Shown piece after piece: positions 18,804-27,392 of a stretch of 64,000 nucleotides of DNA. The stretch covers positions 3,593,501-3,657,500 of the forward strand of contig NZ_CP045298.1 of the NCBI RefSeq assembly GCF_009363115.1. Direction: 5' to 3'. This DNA is from Paenibacillus brasilensis (lineage in GTDB: Bacteria > Bacillota > Bacilli > Paenibacillales > Paenibacillaceae). Both the position numbers and the translations under genes were made by a program. A model generated the notes under the pieces. The model did not search any database. It had not been told where the DNA came from and was given only the letters and a program-made list of their open reading frames with translations. Each line of letters starts with the position of its first letter. Position 1 is the first letter of the stretch.

Positions 18804-19584
18804 CGAGTTTGAGGGAGTGTACTGCTGCTTGAAGTGCCGCCAGCAGATAAAACGGAGCTATTTCCCGCCTAAGAAGAAATGGGGCCTTAATAGGGCATGC
18901 AGATGTGTCCAAGAGGAACGGGAGAAAGAACAGTTGGAAGCCGAACGGAGATATCGCAGGGGGCAAATGGAACGGGTGTTTTCACGGTCAATCATGAATG
19001 ATCGACTTAAAAAAGCGAGCTTCGATAACTTCCTACCCCGTACAGGCACAGAAAAGGCCCTCAGAGGCGCGAAAGAGTTTGTTAGCACCTTTGAGTCACG
19101 GGAAACCGGATTGCTCTTATTTGGGCCTCCAGGTAACGGGAAGAGCCATTTACTAGCCGCGGCGCACCATGAACTTAATCGACAAGGATTTGTTTGTCTC
19201 TTTTTGGATGTGCCGCAGCTTATGAAACTAGCAAAAACGGCTACTAGATTTGATTCAAAAGTAACGCTGACTGACGTTATCAATGGCGCGGTGTCGTGTG
19301 ACCTACTCACGCTGGATGAATTAGGAGCCGGAGCGCTGCTGGTGGATGAATATAAAGACGTATTGTTCCCAATTATCAACGGGCGACAGGGCAAAAAGAC
19401 CAACATTTCATTGAATTTGGATTTGGAACGACTGGAACAATGGCTGCTTCAAGATAAGTGGGGAAACATCATCGACGAAGAAGGACGGCTGTTTGATCGT
19501 ATTTTGGGAAGCTCGGATATTTACCACAACACAGCAACATCAAAACGACGTGAAGATGCTATAAAACGCATGCAGCAAGGCTGA
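18601..19584 (+). CDS. DnaC/DnaI-like helicase loader (AAA+)
   Basis: 327 aa. Zn-ribbon-like N-terminal part with C75, C76, C79, C100, C102; Walker A GPPGNGKS at 175-182; Walker B LLTLDELG near 236; sensor-like NGRQGKKTNISLN near 265. Loads replicative helicase onto the phage origin. GTG start with AGGAGGAG 7 nt upstream. Its first 67 codons are overprinted on the end of the initiator gene. Confidence 0.88.
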   Translation: MDIDKLNLSPEDKQLLKNTMQTAKYKPTRTVGRSPIAEAVNKIGSEREEIPTDPREPVRSTTSLFADSEFEGVYCCLKCRQQIKRSYFPPKKKWGLNRACRCVQEEREKEQLEAERRYRRGQMERVFSRSIMNDRLKKASFDNFLPRTGTEKALRGAKEFVSTFESRETGLLLFGPPGNGKSHLLAAAHHELNRQGFVCLFLDVPQLMKLAKTATRFDSKVTLTDVINGAVSCDLLTLDELGAGALLVDEYKDVLFPIINGRQGKKTNISLNLDLERLEQWLLQDKWGNIIDEEGRLFDRILGSSDIYHNTATSKRREDAIKRMQQG

Positions 19585-19609
19585 CTCCAATAAGAAGGGA
19601 AGAAGATAG

Positions 19610-19885
19610 ATGAATCAAGGTGAACGGGAACAGTTTGTAGCTAATAAGGTATTGGAAGCTACAGCATGGTGCAAGACGATGGGGGACTTTTCAGAGACGT
19701 TAGGCGCCATGAGCTACACGCTCGGCAGTTTGGTGGTCGAATTTCCTCAAGATGAAAGAGAGCATCTGTTTATCCAGCTGGTCGAATTCATGGCAAAAGG
19801 TCTAATGGCAACATCGAAAGCTGTAGGTGAGCCATGCAATTTAGAAATGACCAAAGGTTTCAGAACAGGAGCTGACAAACATTGA
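19610..19885 (+). CDS. Phage protein of unknown function, 91 aa
   Basis: Helical protein MNQGEREQFVANKVLEATAWCKTM; AAGGGAAGAAG upstream. Stop overlaps the start of the next gene. No family recognised. Confidence 0.6.
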   Translation: MNQGEREQFVANKVLEATAWCKTMGDFSETLGAMSYTLGSLVVEFPQDEREHLFIQLVEFMAKGLMATSKAVGEPCNLEMTKGFRTGADKH

Positions 19886-20232
19886 CCAGAGATGAAGTAA
19901 TAGCTAAATGGATCAGTGTGAATGAGCAGCTTCCAAAAACGGGACAAAGGGTTCTGGTTAGCTTCATAGCTCCGTCAGGCAAAAGATGGACAACATGTGC
20001 AGATTATATAGCACCAAAAAGCATTCTTGAAGCAGATTACATGGATGAACAGTACACGGATGGCGGGGAATATGACGAAGAGAAAGATTGCTATTGGACT
20101 ACAAGCGGTTGGTACGAATTTAACTATGAGCCTGAAACGAATTGGAGATTAGGTGAAAAGGTAACTCATTGGATGCCTTTGCCGAAGGCCCCCGAAGCGA
20201 CCGAACAGCCTAGCGAAGCGGCAGCCCAATAA
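19882..20232 (+). CDS. DUF551-domain phage protein
   Basis: 116 aa. WISVNEQLPKTGQRVLVSFI near the N-terminus and THWMPLPKAPE at the C-terminus are the two DUF551 ends. TTG start overlapping the previous stop. Common small early phage protein, function unknown. Confidence 0.8.
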   Translation: MTRDEVIAKWISVNEQLPKTGQRVLVSFIAPSGKRWTTCADYIAPKSILEADYMDEQYTDGGEYDEEKDCYWTTSGWYEFNYEPETNWRLGEKVTHWMPLPKAPEATEQPSEAAAQ

Positions 20233-20267
20233 AATCACAGCCCCTAAAGGGCAAGGAGAGGATACAA

Positions 20268-20660
20268 ATGCTTGAACGTTTAGACGTTTACGATTGGAAA
20301 GAAGCTTTTGGATATGCAGGGAAAGAAAAAGGGACAAATGCAAACTATCAAGGGCTGAATCCGATTACCGTAGTACAGTTTGCTAAACCTGTTCCTACCA
20401 CTCCATTTGATCGTGAAGACGTTGAAGAAATTATCGCAATGTCTGAAGGAGAGAATGATGGACCAAATTGGATTGGGGTTTTCAAACTCCAAGACGGTAG
20501 GTATGCAACGATAGATGCGGGGTGTGACTATACTGGGTGGGATTGCCGAGCTGACGGATTTGTAGAAGTCGCCGGGTCCTTGGACGAAATCATCAAATAT
20601 GGTCTATCAAATGAGCAGAGAAATAGGCTTGGATTATTTCAAGGAGAGGATACCCCGTGA
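20268..20660 (+). CDS. Phage protein of unknown function, 130 aa
   Basis: MLERLDVYDWKEAFGYAGKE, acidic. AAGGAGAGG upstream; a GCCC-CTAAA-GGGC hairpin (about 20237-20252) sits before the ribosome site. Overlaps the next GTG start by 4 nt. Confidence 0.6.
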   Translation: MLERLDVYDWKEAFGYAGKEKGTNANYQGLNPITVVQFAKPVPTTPFDREDVEEIIAMSEGENDGPNWIGVFKLQDGRYATIDAGCDYTGWDCRADGFVEVAGSLDEIIKYGLSNEQRNRLGLFQGEDTP

Positions 20661-20818
20661 ATCCAATAGACAACATGTCTGACGTTGAGTTAATCCTAGC
20701 AGTAGACAATCCGGTAGTTGACTATGATTATCGCATTGAGGCAGCCAAGGAAATCTACCGGAGGGCAGGTGCAATGGATGAGTCGGTTAATACTACCGGG
20801 ACTGGCCCCAAGCGTTAA
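20657..20818 (+). CDS. Short phage ORF, 53 aa
   Basis: MNPIDNMSDVELILAVDNPV...; GTG start overlapping the previous stop, AAGGAGAGG upstream. Its end overlaps the RusA start by 41 nt. Unknown function. Confidence 0.5.
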   Translation: MNPIDNMSDVELILAVDNPVVDYDYRIEAAKEIYRRAGAMDESVNTTGTGPKR

Positions 20819-21155
20819 CCATATGTACCGGAATGCGATGGTGAGAGGGCGGCGGATGCGGATTAAAACCGAAGTGGCTGAACGGTGGTTCGCAGATACG
20901 ATTCTACGGGCTAAGGTGTGGCAACGGGGAAACAAGTGGTCTACAGCCACAGGGAAGGTCGTTGTAAGGCTTTGGTTCTATTTTCCTGACAAACGTAGGC
21001 GCGACACACACAATGCCTTAAAAGCCCTGCTAGACGCCTTAGAAGATGCAGGACTATATGAGGACGATAAGATGGCTTTGCCACAAATAATAGATTTTGA
21101 AATTGATCGGAAAAACCCGCGCATCGAAATTGAGTTTGAAAAAATGACAGGATAA
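20778..21155 (+). CDS. rusA: RusA-type Holliday junction resolvase
   Basis: 125 aa from ATG 20778 (GGAGGG 12 nt upstream; in-frame GTG 20769 possible). LPGLAPSVNHMYR N-terminal motif, and RRRDTHNALKALLDALEDAG...DDKM carries the conserved catalytic Asp residues of RusA. Resolves recombination/replication junctions. Confidence 0.9.
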   Translation: MSRLILPGLAPSVNHMYRNAMVRGRRMRIKTEVAERWFADTILRAKVWQRGNKWSTATGKVVVRLWFYFPDKRRRDTHNALKALLDALEDAGLYEDDKMALPQIIDFEIDRKNPRIEIEFEKMTG

Positions 21156-21166
21156 GGGTGGGGAGT

Positions 21167-21760
21167 ATGGATGAAACAAACGTAATTCGAATGGTGATGG
21201 AAAACCAAGGCTTAGTGCACAAGGCAGCTCAAAAATATTTTGAAGTATGCAAAACCAAACGGATCGACTATGAAGATATGGTCAGCGAGGGGAATATCGG
21301 TTTATTGCTTGCTGCAAGAAGGTTTGACGAAAGCAAAGGACATGCATTTTCCACGTATGCTACACGCTATATTCACGGGTATATGTTGGTATATATAAAC
21401 GACAAAAGCGAATTAATCAGGGTTCCAAGAAACCAAAAAACACGCGGTAACATGGAGCAAAAATTCAAATATGTATCATTCAACAGGAAAATATACCGGG
21501 ACGACAATGATGGAGATACTGGAAAGACGATGGGAAACATTTTATGCCAAGATGATGACGATAAAACAAGGATATATGTTGGGGAATTCTTGGATATGTT
21601 GACACCGAAACAACGGGTAATTGTCGAAGGCCTGATGCAAGGTAAAACACAGCAGACAATGGCTAAAATAACTGGTATGAGCAGGCAAAACATGTCTGAC
21701 AATGTTATCAAAAAGATACGAAATAAAATGAAATTATACCAAGAGCTATCATCAAAATAG
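21167..21760 (+). CDS. Phage-encoded sigma-70 family factor
   Basis: 197 aa. Region 2: LVHKAAQKYF...YEDMVSEGNIGLLLAARRFDESKGHAFSTYATRYIHGYML (about 15-80), with promoter-melting aromatics; region 4: LTPKQRVIVEGLMQGKTQQTMAKITGMSRQNMSDNV (about 145-185). Regions 1 and 3 are reduced. Probably directs RNA polymerase to phage middle or late promoters. Confidence 0.85.
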   Translation: MDETNVIRMVMENQGLVHKAAQKYFEVCKTKRIDYEDMVSEGNIGLLLAARRFDESKGHAFSTYATRYIHGYMLVYINDKSELIRVPRNQKTRGNMEQKFKYVSFNRKIYRDDNDGDTGKTMGNILCQDDDDKTRIYVGEFLDMLTPKQRVIVEGLMQGKTQQTMAKITGMSRQNMSDNVIKKIRNKMKLYQELSSK

Positions 21761-21826
21761 AGGCCAGTAAAACGGCAGAGAAATGACATTGTAATTCTTA
21801 TAACAACGAGTAAAGGAGTTATTAAA

Positions 21827-22039
21827 ATGGAAAACAAGACCCTAAAATATATCCCTGGCTATTATCCATATCGGATCGACGAAGACGGAAAAGTGTTTGC
21901 ATCCCATCCAATAACGGGCTTTCCAGTGTTGGTAAAAGAAAATAAAGGCATGGTAAGTGTTCGACAGGAGTACAGGAAAAAGAAGGTAAAAGTATCGGAA
22001 TTATACCGAAGAGCCTTCAATAAATTGCTTCCGGAATAA
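21827..22039 (+). CDS. NUMOD4-like small phage protein
   Basis: 70 aa. IPGYYPYRIDEDGKVFASH resembles the NUMOD4 DNA-binding module of homing endonucleases, but no HNH nuclease domain follows. AAAGGAG upstream. Could be a remnant or a free-standing DNA-binding module. Confidence 0.5.
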   Translation: MENKTLKYIPGYYPYRIDEDGKVFASHPITGFPVLVKENKGMVSVRQEYRKKKVKVSELYRRAFNKLLPE

Positions 22040-22058
22040 GCAGAGAGGATGGGGTGAC

Positions 22059-22454
22059 ATGGGGAAATTAAAGCCTGTTAGTAAAACCGACAAACGGATG
22101 TTGGATATCTCAATTACGTTAGATAACCAAGGGCGAATATGTTTGAACGCTGATTTTCGAAAGGAATTAAAACTAGAGAATAAAGGTCCGCTGTTCGTAT
22201 TCCATGATGAAGAATATGGACGGATCGGAATTGCCCAAAAGTGCGATGAAGATGGTGTTGAACCACATATTTTCGATAGCAGGGGATACTGCCAAGCCAA
22301 AGCATTTTTGAGCTGGTGCGGATTCAATTATAAAGATGGAGCCATTCGCATGTTGTTCGAGGGAATGGAAGATGGAATCTATGTTTTCGCAGAACCAGGG
22401 CGGCGGCATGTAGAGCTGAAGCAAGGCAAAAACGGGGATTTGGAACGGAGATAA
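22059..22454 (+). CDS. Phage protein of unknown function, 131 aa
   Basis: ISITLDNQGRICLNADFRKELKL...GPLFVFHDEEYGRIGI in the first half resembles a SpoVT/AbrB-like swapped-hairpin segment, only weakly. Unknown function; directly upstream of the methyltransferase. Confidence 0.55.
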   Translation: MGKLKPVSKTDKRMLDISITLDNQGRICLNADFRKELKLENKGPLFVFHDEEYGRIGIAQKCDEDGVEPHIFDSRGYCQAKAFLSWCGFNYKDGAIRMLFEGMEDGIYVFAEPGRRHVELKQGKNGDLERR

Positions 22455-22516
22455 TCTATAGCCCCCAAGGGCAGAGAGGACAGGCCCAGGGGATAAGAAG
22501 GAGGGACAGCAACAGA

Positions 22517-23377
22517 GTGATTACAGCGAAGAGTTACTTTAGCGGAGCTGGAGGCCTTGACCTTGGGATGATCGAGGCCGGGATAAATGTCATAGAGTCT
22601 TTTGAAATAGACAGAATTGCTTGTGAGACATTGCGGCAGAACTTTGATCATCAAGTAAATGAGGCTGATATAACCAAAATCACTGTATTGGACCAGCATG
22701 ACGCAGATGTGTATATCGGAACATTCCCTTGCACCAAGTACAGCGCAATTGCGGATATCCATGGTACTCGGACTGGAGACAACTTATTTCTTCATTTCTT
22801 CCGGCATGTGGCATTGGCGCAACCAGAGGTATATGTCGTCGAAAATGTTCCAGGGATGAAGAAGTTCCAAGTTGTAATGGAGTGCCTTACTAGGCTTCCA
22901 AACTATTATGTGCGGGTTGAATGCCCGGTAAATGCGAACATGTGGCTTCCACAGGAAAGAAAACGGCTAATTGTGATCGGAACCAAGAAACCATTTGACA
23001 ACCTGCCTTACCCGGATGAAAAACCATTAAGTATGAGAGATGTCATTGAGGTTGGGGCCGAAGTTTATACACCTGAATACGTCCAAAAGCGCTTGAATGG
23101 TAACTACAGGGACAAGCCCATTATCACCGACTTAGACGGCAAAGCACCCACGTGTGTGGCACATTATGCAAAGGATAGATCGACAAGGTTGATAGATGAC
23201 GGTGTATCTATAAGGCCTTACACGGTCCGAGAATATGCAAGGTTACAAGGCTTCCCCGATTGGTTCAAGTTCGCTGGGACAGACAATGATGCTTACCGTC
23301 AGATAGGCAACGCGGTTGCTGTGCCAATGGGCAGATGGGTTGGTCAGGCGATTAAAAAGTATTTTCAAACAGCTTAA
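22517..23377 (+). CDS. DNA (cytosine-5-) methyltransferase, orphan
   Basis: 286 aa. Motif I FSGAGGLDLG (8-17), motif IV with catalytic Cys in TFPCTKYS (PC at 71-72), motif VI ENVPG (109-113), motif VIII QERKRL near 150, motif X GNAVAVPMG near 267. Short target-recognition region, so its site cannot be predicted. No restriction endonuclease is adjacent, so it more likely protects phage DNA from host restriction. GTG start with AAGGAGGG 11 nt upstream. Confidence 0.93.
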   Translation: MITAKSYFSGAGGLDLGMIEAGINVIESFEIDRIACETLRQNFDHQVNEADITKITVLDQHDADVYIGTFPCTKYSAIADIHGTRTGDNLFLHFFRHVALAQPEVYVVENVPGMKKFQVVMECLTRLPNYYVRVECPVNANMWLPQERKRLIVIGTKKPFDNLPYPDEKPLSMRDVIEVGAEVYTPEYVQKRLNGNYRDKPIITDLDGKAPTCVAHYAKDRSTRLIDDGVSIRPYTVREYARLQGFPDWFKFAGTDNDAYRQIGNAVAVPMGRWVGQAIKKYFQTA

Positions 23378-23442
23378 TTTAGGAGGTAACAGCCCTCCAG
23401 GGGGATACACCCCCTACTACCTATACCAAAGGAGAGATAAGC

Positions 23443-23652
23443 ATGGATTATAATTCACCTACCATAGAACGCCTACAAACGTGGCATGAAAGTACGGATG
23501 AGATAGGAATGCAAGCAGATTTTAGTAATGAGGTCGGTACGGAGTTGTTTATTTACATCTCGAACTGTCAACGGAAACAAACGAGCGTAACCCTATCTGG
23601 TTTTATCAAACATTTAGAAAAGACGGCGGACAGCTTCGGTGTTCTGAAATAG
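23443..23652 (+). CDS. Phage protein of unknown function, 69 aa
   Basis: MDYNSPTIERLQTWHESTDE. AAAGGAGAGATAAGC leader identical in style to several neighbouring genes. No family recognised. Confidence 0.55.
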   Translation: MDYNSPTIERLQTWHESTDEIGMQADFSNEVGTELFIYISNCQRKQTSVTLSGFIKHLEKTADSFGVLK

Positions 23653-23686
23653 ATCTGGCCTACTACCTATAAAGGAGAGATATCAC

Positions 23687-24163
23687 ATGGGATTGGATAT
23701 TACAGCGTATAGAAAATTAGTCAAGGTCGAAAATCCAAAGTTTGATGCGGATGGCGAACTGGAGGATTACGAAAATCAATGGCAAACAGATGGGAGTATG
23801 CGATGGTCAGAAAGCTGCTGGCCTGGTCGCGCAGAAGGTGTGGAGTTCGATACTGTCTATACCTACGATGAAAGTTATGGTTTCCGCGCTGGTAGCTACA
23901 GCGGATATAACTTGTGGAGAAAGATGCTATCTGATTTTGCTGAGGCAAATGCTTTTCAAGAACTTATTGAATTTTCGGATTGCGAAGGTGTTATTGGTCC
24001 TGTTGTTTCTGCGAAACTTGCAAACGATTTTACCGACTACGAAGAACGAGCAAGGAAATATGCCGACACCTTTGAACGTGGAGAATGGTGGATTGAGAAG
24101 TATCAAGAGTGGAAAGAGGCTTTCCGGCTGGCGGCAGATGGTGGAGCGGTAAATTTCCGCTAA
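23687..24163 (+). CDS. Phage protein of unknown function, 158 aa
   Basis: MGLDITAYRKLVKVENPKF... and a Trp-rich middle (ESCWPGRAEG, YSGYNLWRKML). The N-terminal motif recurs in phage proteins, in my recollection, but no function is known. AAAGGAGAGATATCAC leader. Confidence 0.65.
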   Translation: MGLDITAYRKLVKVENPKFDADGELEDYENQWQTDGSMRWSESCWPGRAEGVEFDTVYTYDESYGFRAGSYSGYNLWRKMLSDFAEANAFQELIEFSDCEGVIGPVVSAKLANDFTDYEERARKYADTFERGEWWIEKYQEWKEAFRLAADGGAVNFR

Positions 24164-24174
24164 TTCAGGAGGGT

Positions 24175-24195
24175 GAGGCATAACAGCCTCTTACC
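24175..24195 (+). repeat. Intergenic leader repeat, copy A
   Basis: GAGGCATAACAGCCTC (5-bp stem hairpin) plus TTACC, ahead of an AAAGGAGA ribosome site. Copy B at 24695-24715 is identical; a truncated CCTCTTACCCTAA copy is at 24408. Confidence 0.8.
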
Positions 24196-24221
24196 CTACC
24201 CAACAGAAAGGAGAAAGCAAC

Positions 24222-24407
24222 ATGGAACGGATATACAGAACTTATGCTGATACCGAAGTCACTCAATTATCTACATCTGTAAAATGCCCTTATTGCGGTG
24301 AAGAGTGGATGGAGCCGGATACGGACGAATGCGGAACGACTTATAAATTAAGATGTGAAAATGAGGACTGTGAACGGGAATTTGAGATGCACTTTGATGC
24401 TTCATAG
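24222..24407 (+). CDS. Zinc-ribbon phage protein, 61 aa
   Basis: CPYCGEEW...CGTTYKLRCENEDCEREF gives two C-x(2-4)-C pairs, a classical Zn ribbon. AAAGGAGAAAGC upstream. Possibly a transcription or nucleic-acid accessory factor (inference). Confidence 0.65.
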   Translation: MERIYRTYADTEVTQLSTSVKCPYCGEEWMEPDTDECGTTYKLRCENEDCEREFEMHFDAS

Positions 24408-24441
24408 CCTCTTACCCTAAACCAAAGGAGAGATAACGCAC

Positions 24442-24687
24442 ATGAAAACACCCAAGCATTCAAATTATATGGTTTGTTATGACAAAACAGGCGAAAAAAG
24501 ATATGGGTTATACAAATATTGCGATTGTGCAGATTGTAAAAACAGAATGTTGAAAAGGGAACCCGTCAACTGGGTGTCGGCCACCACAAAAGAGATTTCA
24601 AAAGTGGATGATGTGGCTGAGTTTTTAAAAAAGTGGACGTGCGACACCGAGGGGAGATACGTAGGAGTAGTTTTTTTAAAATTTTAA
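24442..24687 (+). CDS. Small Cys-containing phage protein, 81 aa
   Basis: MKTPKHSNYMVCYDKTGEKRYGL with CDCADCK in the middle. AAAGGAGAGATAACG leader. No family recognised. Confidence 0.55.
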   Translation: MKTPKHSNYMVCYDKTGEKRYGLYKYCDCADCKNRMLKREPVNWVSATTKEISKVDDVAEFLKKWTCDTEGRYVGVVFLKF

Positions 24688-24694
24688 TATATAT

Positions 24695-24715
24695 GAGGCA
24701 TAACAGCCTCTTACC
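24695..24715 (+). repeat. Intergenic leader repeat, copy B
   Basis: Same hairpin GAGGCATAACAGCCTC and TTACC as 24175-24195, here before the gene at 24752. Confidence 0.8.
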
Positions 24716-24751
24716 ATATACCCCTATATACCTTAAAGGAGACGATTATAA

Positions 24752-25063
24752 ATGGAATTAGCAGTACAGTCGTGGGCGTTTAACCCCAATTTGCGTTGGA
24801 AGCTGGCACGTATTTCCGGGAACGACGAGGGCGGCGATGAAATAGATGAAACAGGAATTATAACTAACGTTAAAGGAGATTATTTAGAGTTCGAGTTTAT
24901 ACGCGAAGGTCAAATAGTACGCACTCATTTTTATCTGGAATATTTCCGGAACGGAGGATTGATCCTGGCTGTATATGATCGACCGCCTGTAAGGGTTGAA
25001 CTTCCTGACGCCTATCAAAGTAACTCTGCTTCCCAAGGAGGCGGTAAAGGTGAGTACACCTAA
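24752..25063 (+). CDS. Phage protein of unknown function, 103 aa
   Basis: MELAVQSWAFNPNLRWKLARISGNDEGG; beta-rich, possibly small barrel. Overlaps the next gene's start by 14 nt. Confidence 0.55.
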   Translation: MELAVQSWAFNPNLRWKLARISGNDEGGDEIDETGIITNVKGDYLEFEFIREGQIVRTHFYLEYFRNGGLILAVYDRPPVRVELPDAYQSNSASQGGGKGEYT

Positions 25064-25199
25064 GAAGTGCTCGGGATGTGGAAAGACTCTATGCCAACTC
25101 TGTGAAGAGCATCATGCAGAACTGAGCATGAAGAACAAAAAGAACGGTAACGAGCTTAAAGTATGCCAATCATGTCATATGGAGGTATTTGGTAAATGA
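25050..25199 (+). CDS. Treble-clef/zinc-finger phage protein, 49 aa
   Basis: GTG 25050 with GGAGG 7 nt upstream. CSGCGKTLCQLC and CQSCH give two metal-binding pairs. Ends on an ATGA overlap with the next gene. Confidence 0.55.
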   Translation: MSTPKKCSGCGKTLCQLCEEHHAELSMKNKKNGNELKVCQSCHMEVFGK

Positions 25200-25600
25200 G
25201 TGAACGGAAATATGACCTATTGGACGGAACAATTTTGATAGTCGACGATGATGAAATCAAACCATGTAACGTAATGTTTAATGTGCTTGCCCTGATAGAC
25301 TCACTCCAGCAGCAGGCGATTGAATGGAACGACAAAGCTGTTCAGCTCCGGGAGCAGCTGGCAGAGAGGGACCAGACAATATCTCTACAGGAAAAGAAAT
25401 TGCAAGAAGCAACGCCATTCGGCTATGGAGAATTGGCCCTTATGTGGGATGCTCTTGGAAGGTTGCCGAAGGGTTTGGAAATAAGATACTCATCTGGAGA
25501 GATCAAATACGAACCTACTACTGTTGCATCACTTCGAGATAAAGTTTTGGGTTACCAAGGCCAGTTAATTCAAGTTCACCGAGACTCCATAGGGGAGTAA
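25196..25600 (+). CDS. Coiled-coil phage protein, 134 aa
   Basis: LIDSLQQQAIEWNDKAVQLREQLAERDQ is a predicted coiled coil at about 30-65. Function unknown; coupled to the preceding gene by ATGA. Confidence 0.55.
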   Translation: MSERKYDLLDGTILIVDDDEIKPCNVMFNVLALIDSLQQQAIEWNDKAVQLREQLAERDQTISLQEKKLQEATPFGYGELALMWDALGRLPKGLEIRYSSGEIKYEPTTVASLRDKVLGYQGQLIQVHRDSIGE

Positions 25601-25641
25601 CCACCAATACAATACGCTACAGGCGTGGAAGGATGATAGAT

Positions 25642-25986
25642 ATGTTGGATATGATAGACGAGAAATTAGATTTTGCTCTTGCTGGTTTGTTAGGCTGGGT
25701 AAATTGGTGGGATGGTGTGAGACTTATATGGGTTGATGGAGCCACAAAAGAGTTTCGACGTAAGGTTACGGATTGGCAACCATCATCCGACCCTGTCGCC
25801 TCTCTGGAGGTACAGGCAAAGGCGCTGGAAACTTCCTATGTGAAATACTGTGAAGAACTTAGGAAGGTTACGAATCCAACGGGCAAGTGGTATTCCGATG
25901 CCATCGAACTAGCGGCAAGTCTTCTCGGCGCAACAGCAAGGCAGAGGGCAGAAGCTGCTTATATGACATTATCAAGTAGGGATTAA
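25642..25986 (+). CDS. Phage protein of unknown function, 114 aa
   Basis: MLDMIDEKLDFALAGLLGWVNWWDG; start ATG 25642 has GGAAGG 9 nt upstream (25633 is too close). No family recognised. Confidence 0.55.
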   Translation: MLDMIDEKLDFALAGLLGWVNWWDGVRLIWVDGATKEFRRKVTDWQPSSDPVASLEVQAKALETSYVKYCEELRKVTNPTGKWYSDAIELAASLLGATARQRAEAAYMTLSSRD

Positions 25987-26065
25987 ACCAATACAGGGTG
26001 TAGGTAACACCTGCACCCGATCATATCGTGTAAGTGAACGTAATGATACCAAGGGAGGAACAACA

Positions 26066-26437
26066 ATGACAGATAAACCACGCTTAATAGATGCAGATAA
26101 GTTGTTGAAGTGGCTGAATGGCAAAATAGAAGTGAATAGTGAACCTTACAATGATTATCGGATTGAACGGGCAATAGCGTATGAAGATTTGAAAGGCGAA
26201 GTAGAATCATGTTCTTTTGATCCAGACCCACTACAGCAGCCAAATATACAACCTGGAGATCGAGTGGTATCCATCTCAAAACCCGGGTTGGGAACTGGTG
26301 TTGTAGTTGATTTGGTAAAAGAAAACTTAGACAAATTTACTGACCGGACTTGGGTTCGATTCGGAAACGATGAACATGCTATGCACACCAGAACCTCTGA
26401 TTTGCAACTCATTCAGAATGAAGGTGAAGAGGTATGA
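26066..26437 (+). CDS. Phage protein of unknown function, 123 aa
   Basis: N-terminal PRLIDADKLLKWLNGKIEV is a common opening of small phage regulatory proteins; the C-terminal half (GDRVVSISKPGLGTGVVVDL) looks like a small beta barrel. GGGAGG upstream; ATGA overlap with next gene. Confidence 0.6.
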   Translation: MTDKPRLIDADKLLKWLNGKIEVNSEPYNDYRIERAIAYEDLKGEVESCSFDPDPLQQPNIQPGDRVVSISKPGLGTGVVVDLVKENLDKFTDRTWVRFGNDEHAMHTRTSDLQLIQNEGEEV

Positions 26438-27060
26438 CAGAACGTAACTGGCAAGAGGATATGAATGGATGCACTGGCCTGCCACCAACGCCTTGGGCAT
26501 GGGTTTCTACAGAAGAAGCTGAGTGGATAGAAGATTCTAACCAGGAAATAGTCATTGGTAGTGAGGATGAGTATATTTTTGATGATTTGCTTGGTCCAAA
26601 TGTCAGAAAGGAAGCATTCATGCGTTTCATGATTAATGCACCTGAAGCCCTTCCTTACTGGCTCCAGCAAGTTATGAAGTTGGAAAAAGAGCTTGAGGAA
26701 TCTGAACTTGTTAACTGGATGAGAGAATGTAAGTTGGCGACTGAACGGCACGCCGCCGCTGACCGTGACCGTACAGGTGCATACAAAGCATTAGAACAGG
26801 CTGAGAGACGCAAGCGCATTGAAGAAGAAAAAAATGAAATATTGAAAAATAATATAAAAGTGATTAGTGATAATTTGAAACAGGCTGAATCCCTTATACA
26901 ACAAAAGGATGCAGAGATAGCCGAATTAAAACGACTGGCTGAATTCTGGGAGTCGCAATATAGCGATGCTTCTACACATGGAGATGAAACAGAAGAGCGC
27001 CTGAATGCAGAGCTAAATCGGCTTAACTCTCTCCTGCAAGATGAAGGAGACACCCCATGA
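26434..27060 (+). CDS. Coiled-coil phage protein, 208 aa
   Basis: Strong heptad pattern from about residue 85 to 205 (KLEKELEESELVNW, LEQAERRKRIEEEKNEILK, ERLNAELNRLNSLL). Unknown function; coupled on both sides by short overlaps. Confidence 0.55.
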   Translation: MTERNWQEDMNGCTGLPPTPWAWVSTEEAEWIEDSNQEIVIGSEDEYIFDDLLGPNVRKEAFMRFMINAPEALPYWLQQVMKLEKELEESELVNWMRECKLATERHAAADRDRTGAYKALEQAERRKRIEEEKNEILKNNIKVISDNLKQAESLIQQKDAEIAELKRLAEFWESQYSDASTHGDETEERLNAELNRLNSLLQDEGDTP

Positions 27061-27182
27061 TAAGAGCCTATACCTCTATATTATGCGCTGTGCTGGTTTA
27101 TGTGGGTGTTGTGCAAGTAGATAGGTATATGATCATAGAAAGGGTAGATACAAGCGAGGTGAGGATTAAATATGGCAGATAA
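27057..27182 (+). CDS. Short single-membrane-segment ORF, 41 aa
   Basis: MIRAYTSILCAVLVYVGVVQVDRYMI... with one hydrophobic segment at about 4-20. AAGGAGACACCCC ribosome site, ATGA overlap with the upstream gene and an 11-nt overlap with the downstream one support translation. Confidence 0.5.
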   Translation: MIRAYTSILCAVLVYVGVVQVDRYMIIERVDTSEVRIKYGR

Positions 27183-27381
27183 CAACGGTATAACAGCAAA
27201 TAGTTTTTGGGTTTGGACGAAAAAAGCGGAGTTGAAGAACCCGGCCCGATCCAGAGAAGGTGAACCGGTATGGGACAACTACCTATATACGGCCCCAAAG
27301 TGGATGCTGGATGATGGGCTAATACAGGACTCGGCAGATTCACCGCAGGAAGGGCAAACAAACATATTCGATTTTATCTAG
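27172..27381 (+). CDS. Phage protein of unknown function, 69 aa
   Basis: MADNNGITANSFWVWTKKAEL; GAGGTGAGG upstream. No family recognised. Confidence 0.55.
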   Translation: MADNNGITANSFWVWTKKAELKNPARSREGEPVWDNYLYTAPKWMLDDGLIQDSADSPQEGQTNIFDFI

Positions 27382-27392
27382 GAGGTGCTAAT

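Noticed and set aside
23380-24751. CRISPR array
   Set aside because: Repeated leaders are few, differ in length and are separated by genes, not by uniform spacers. No cas genes in the window.
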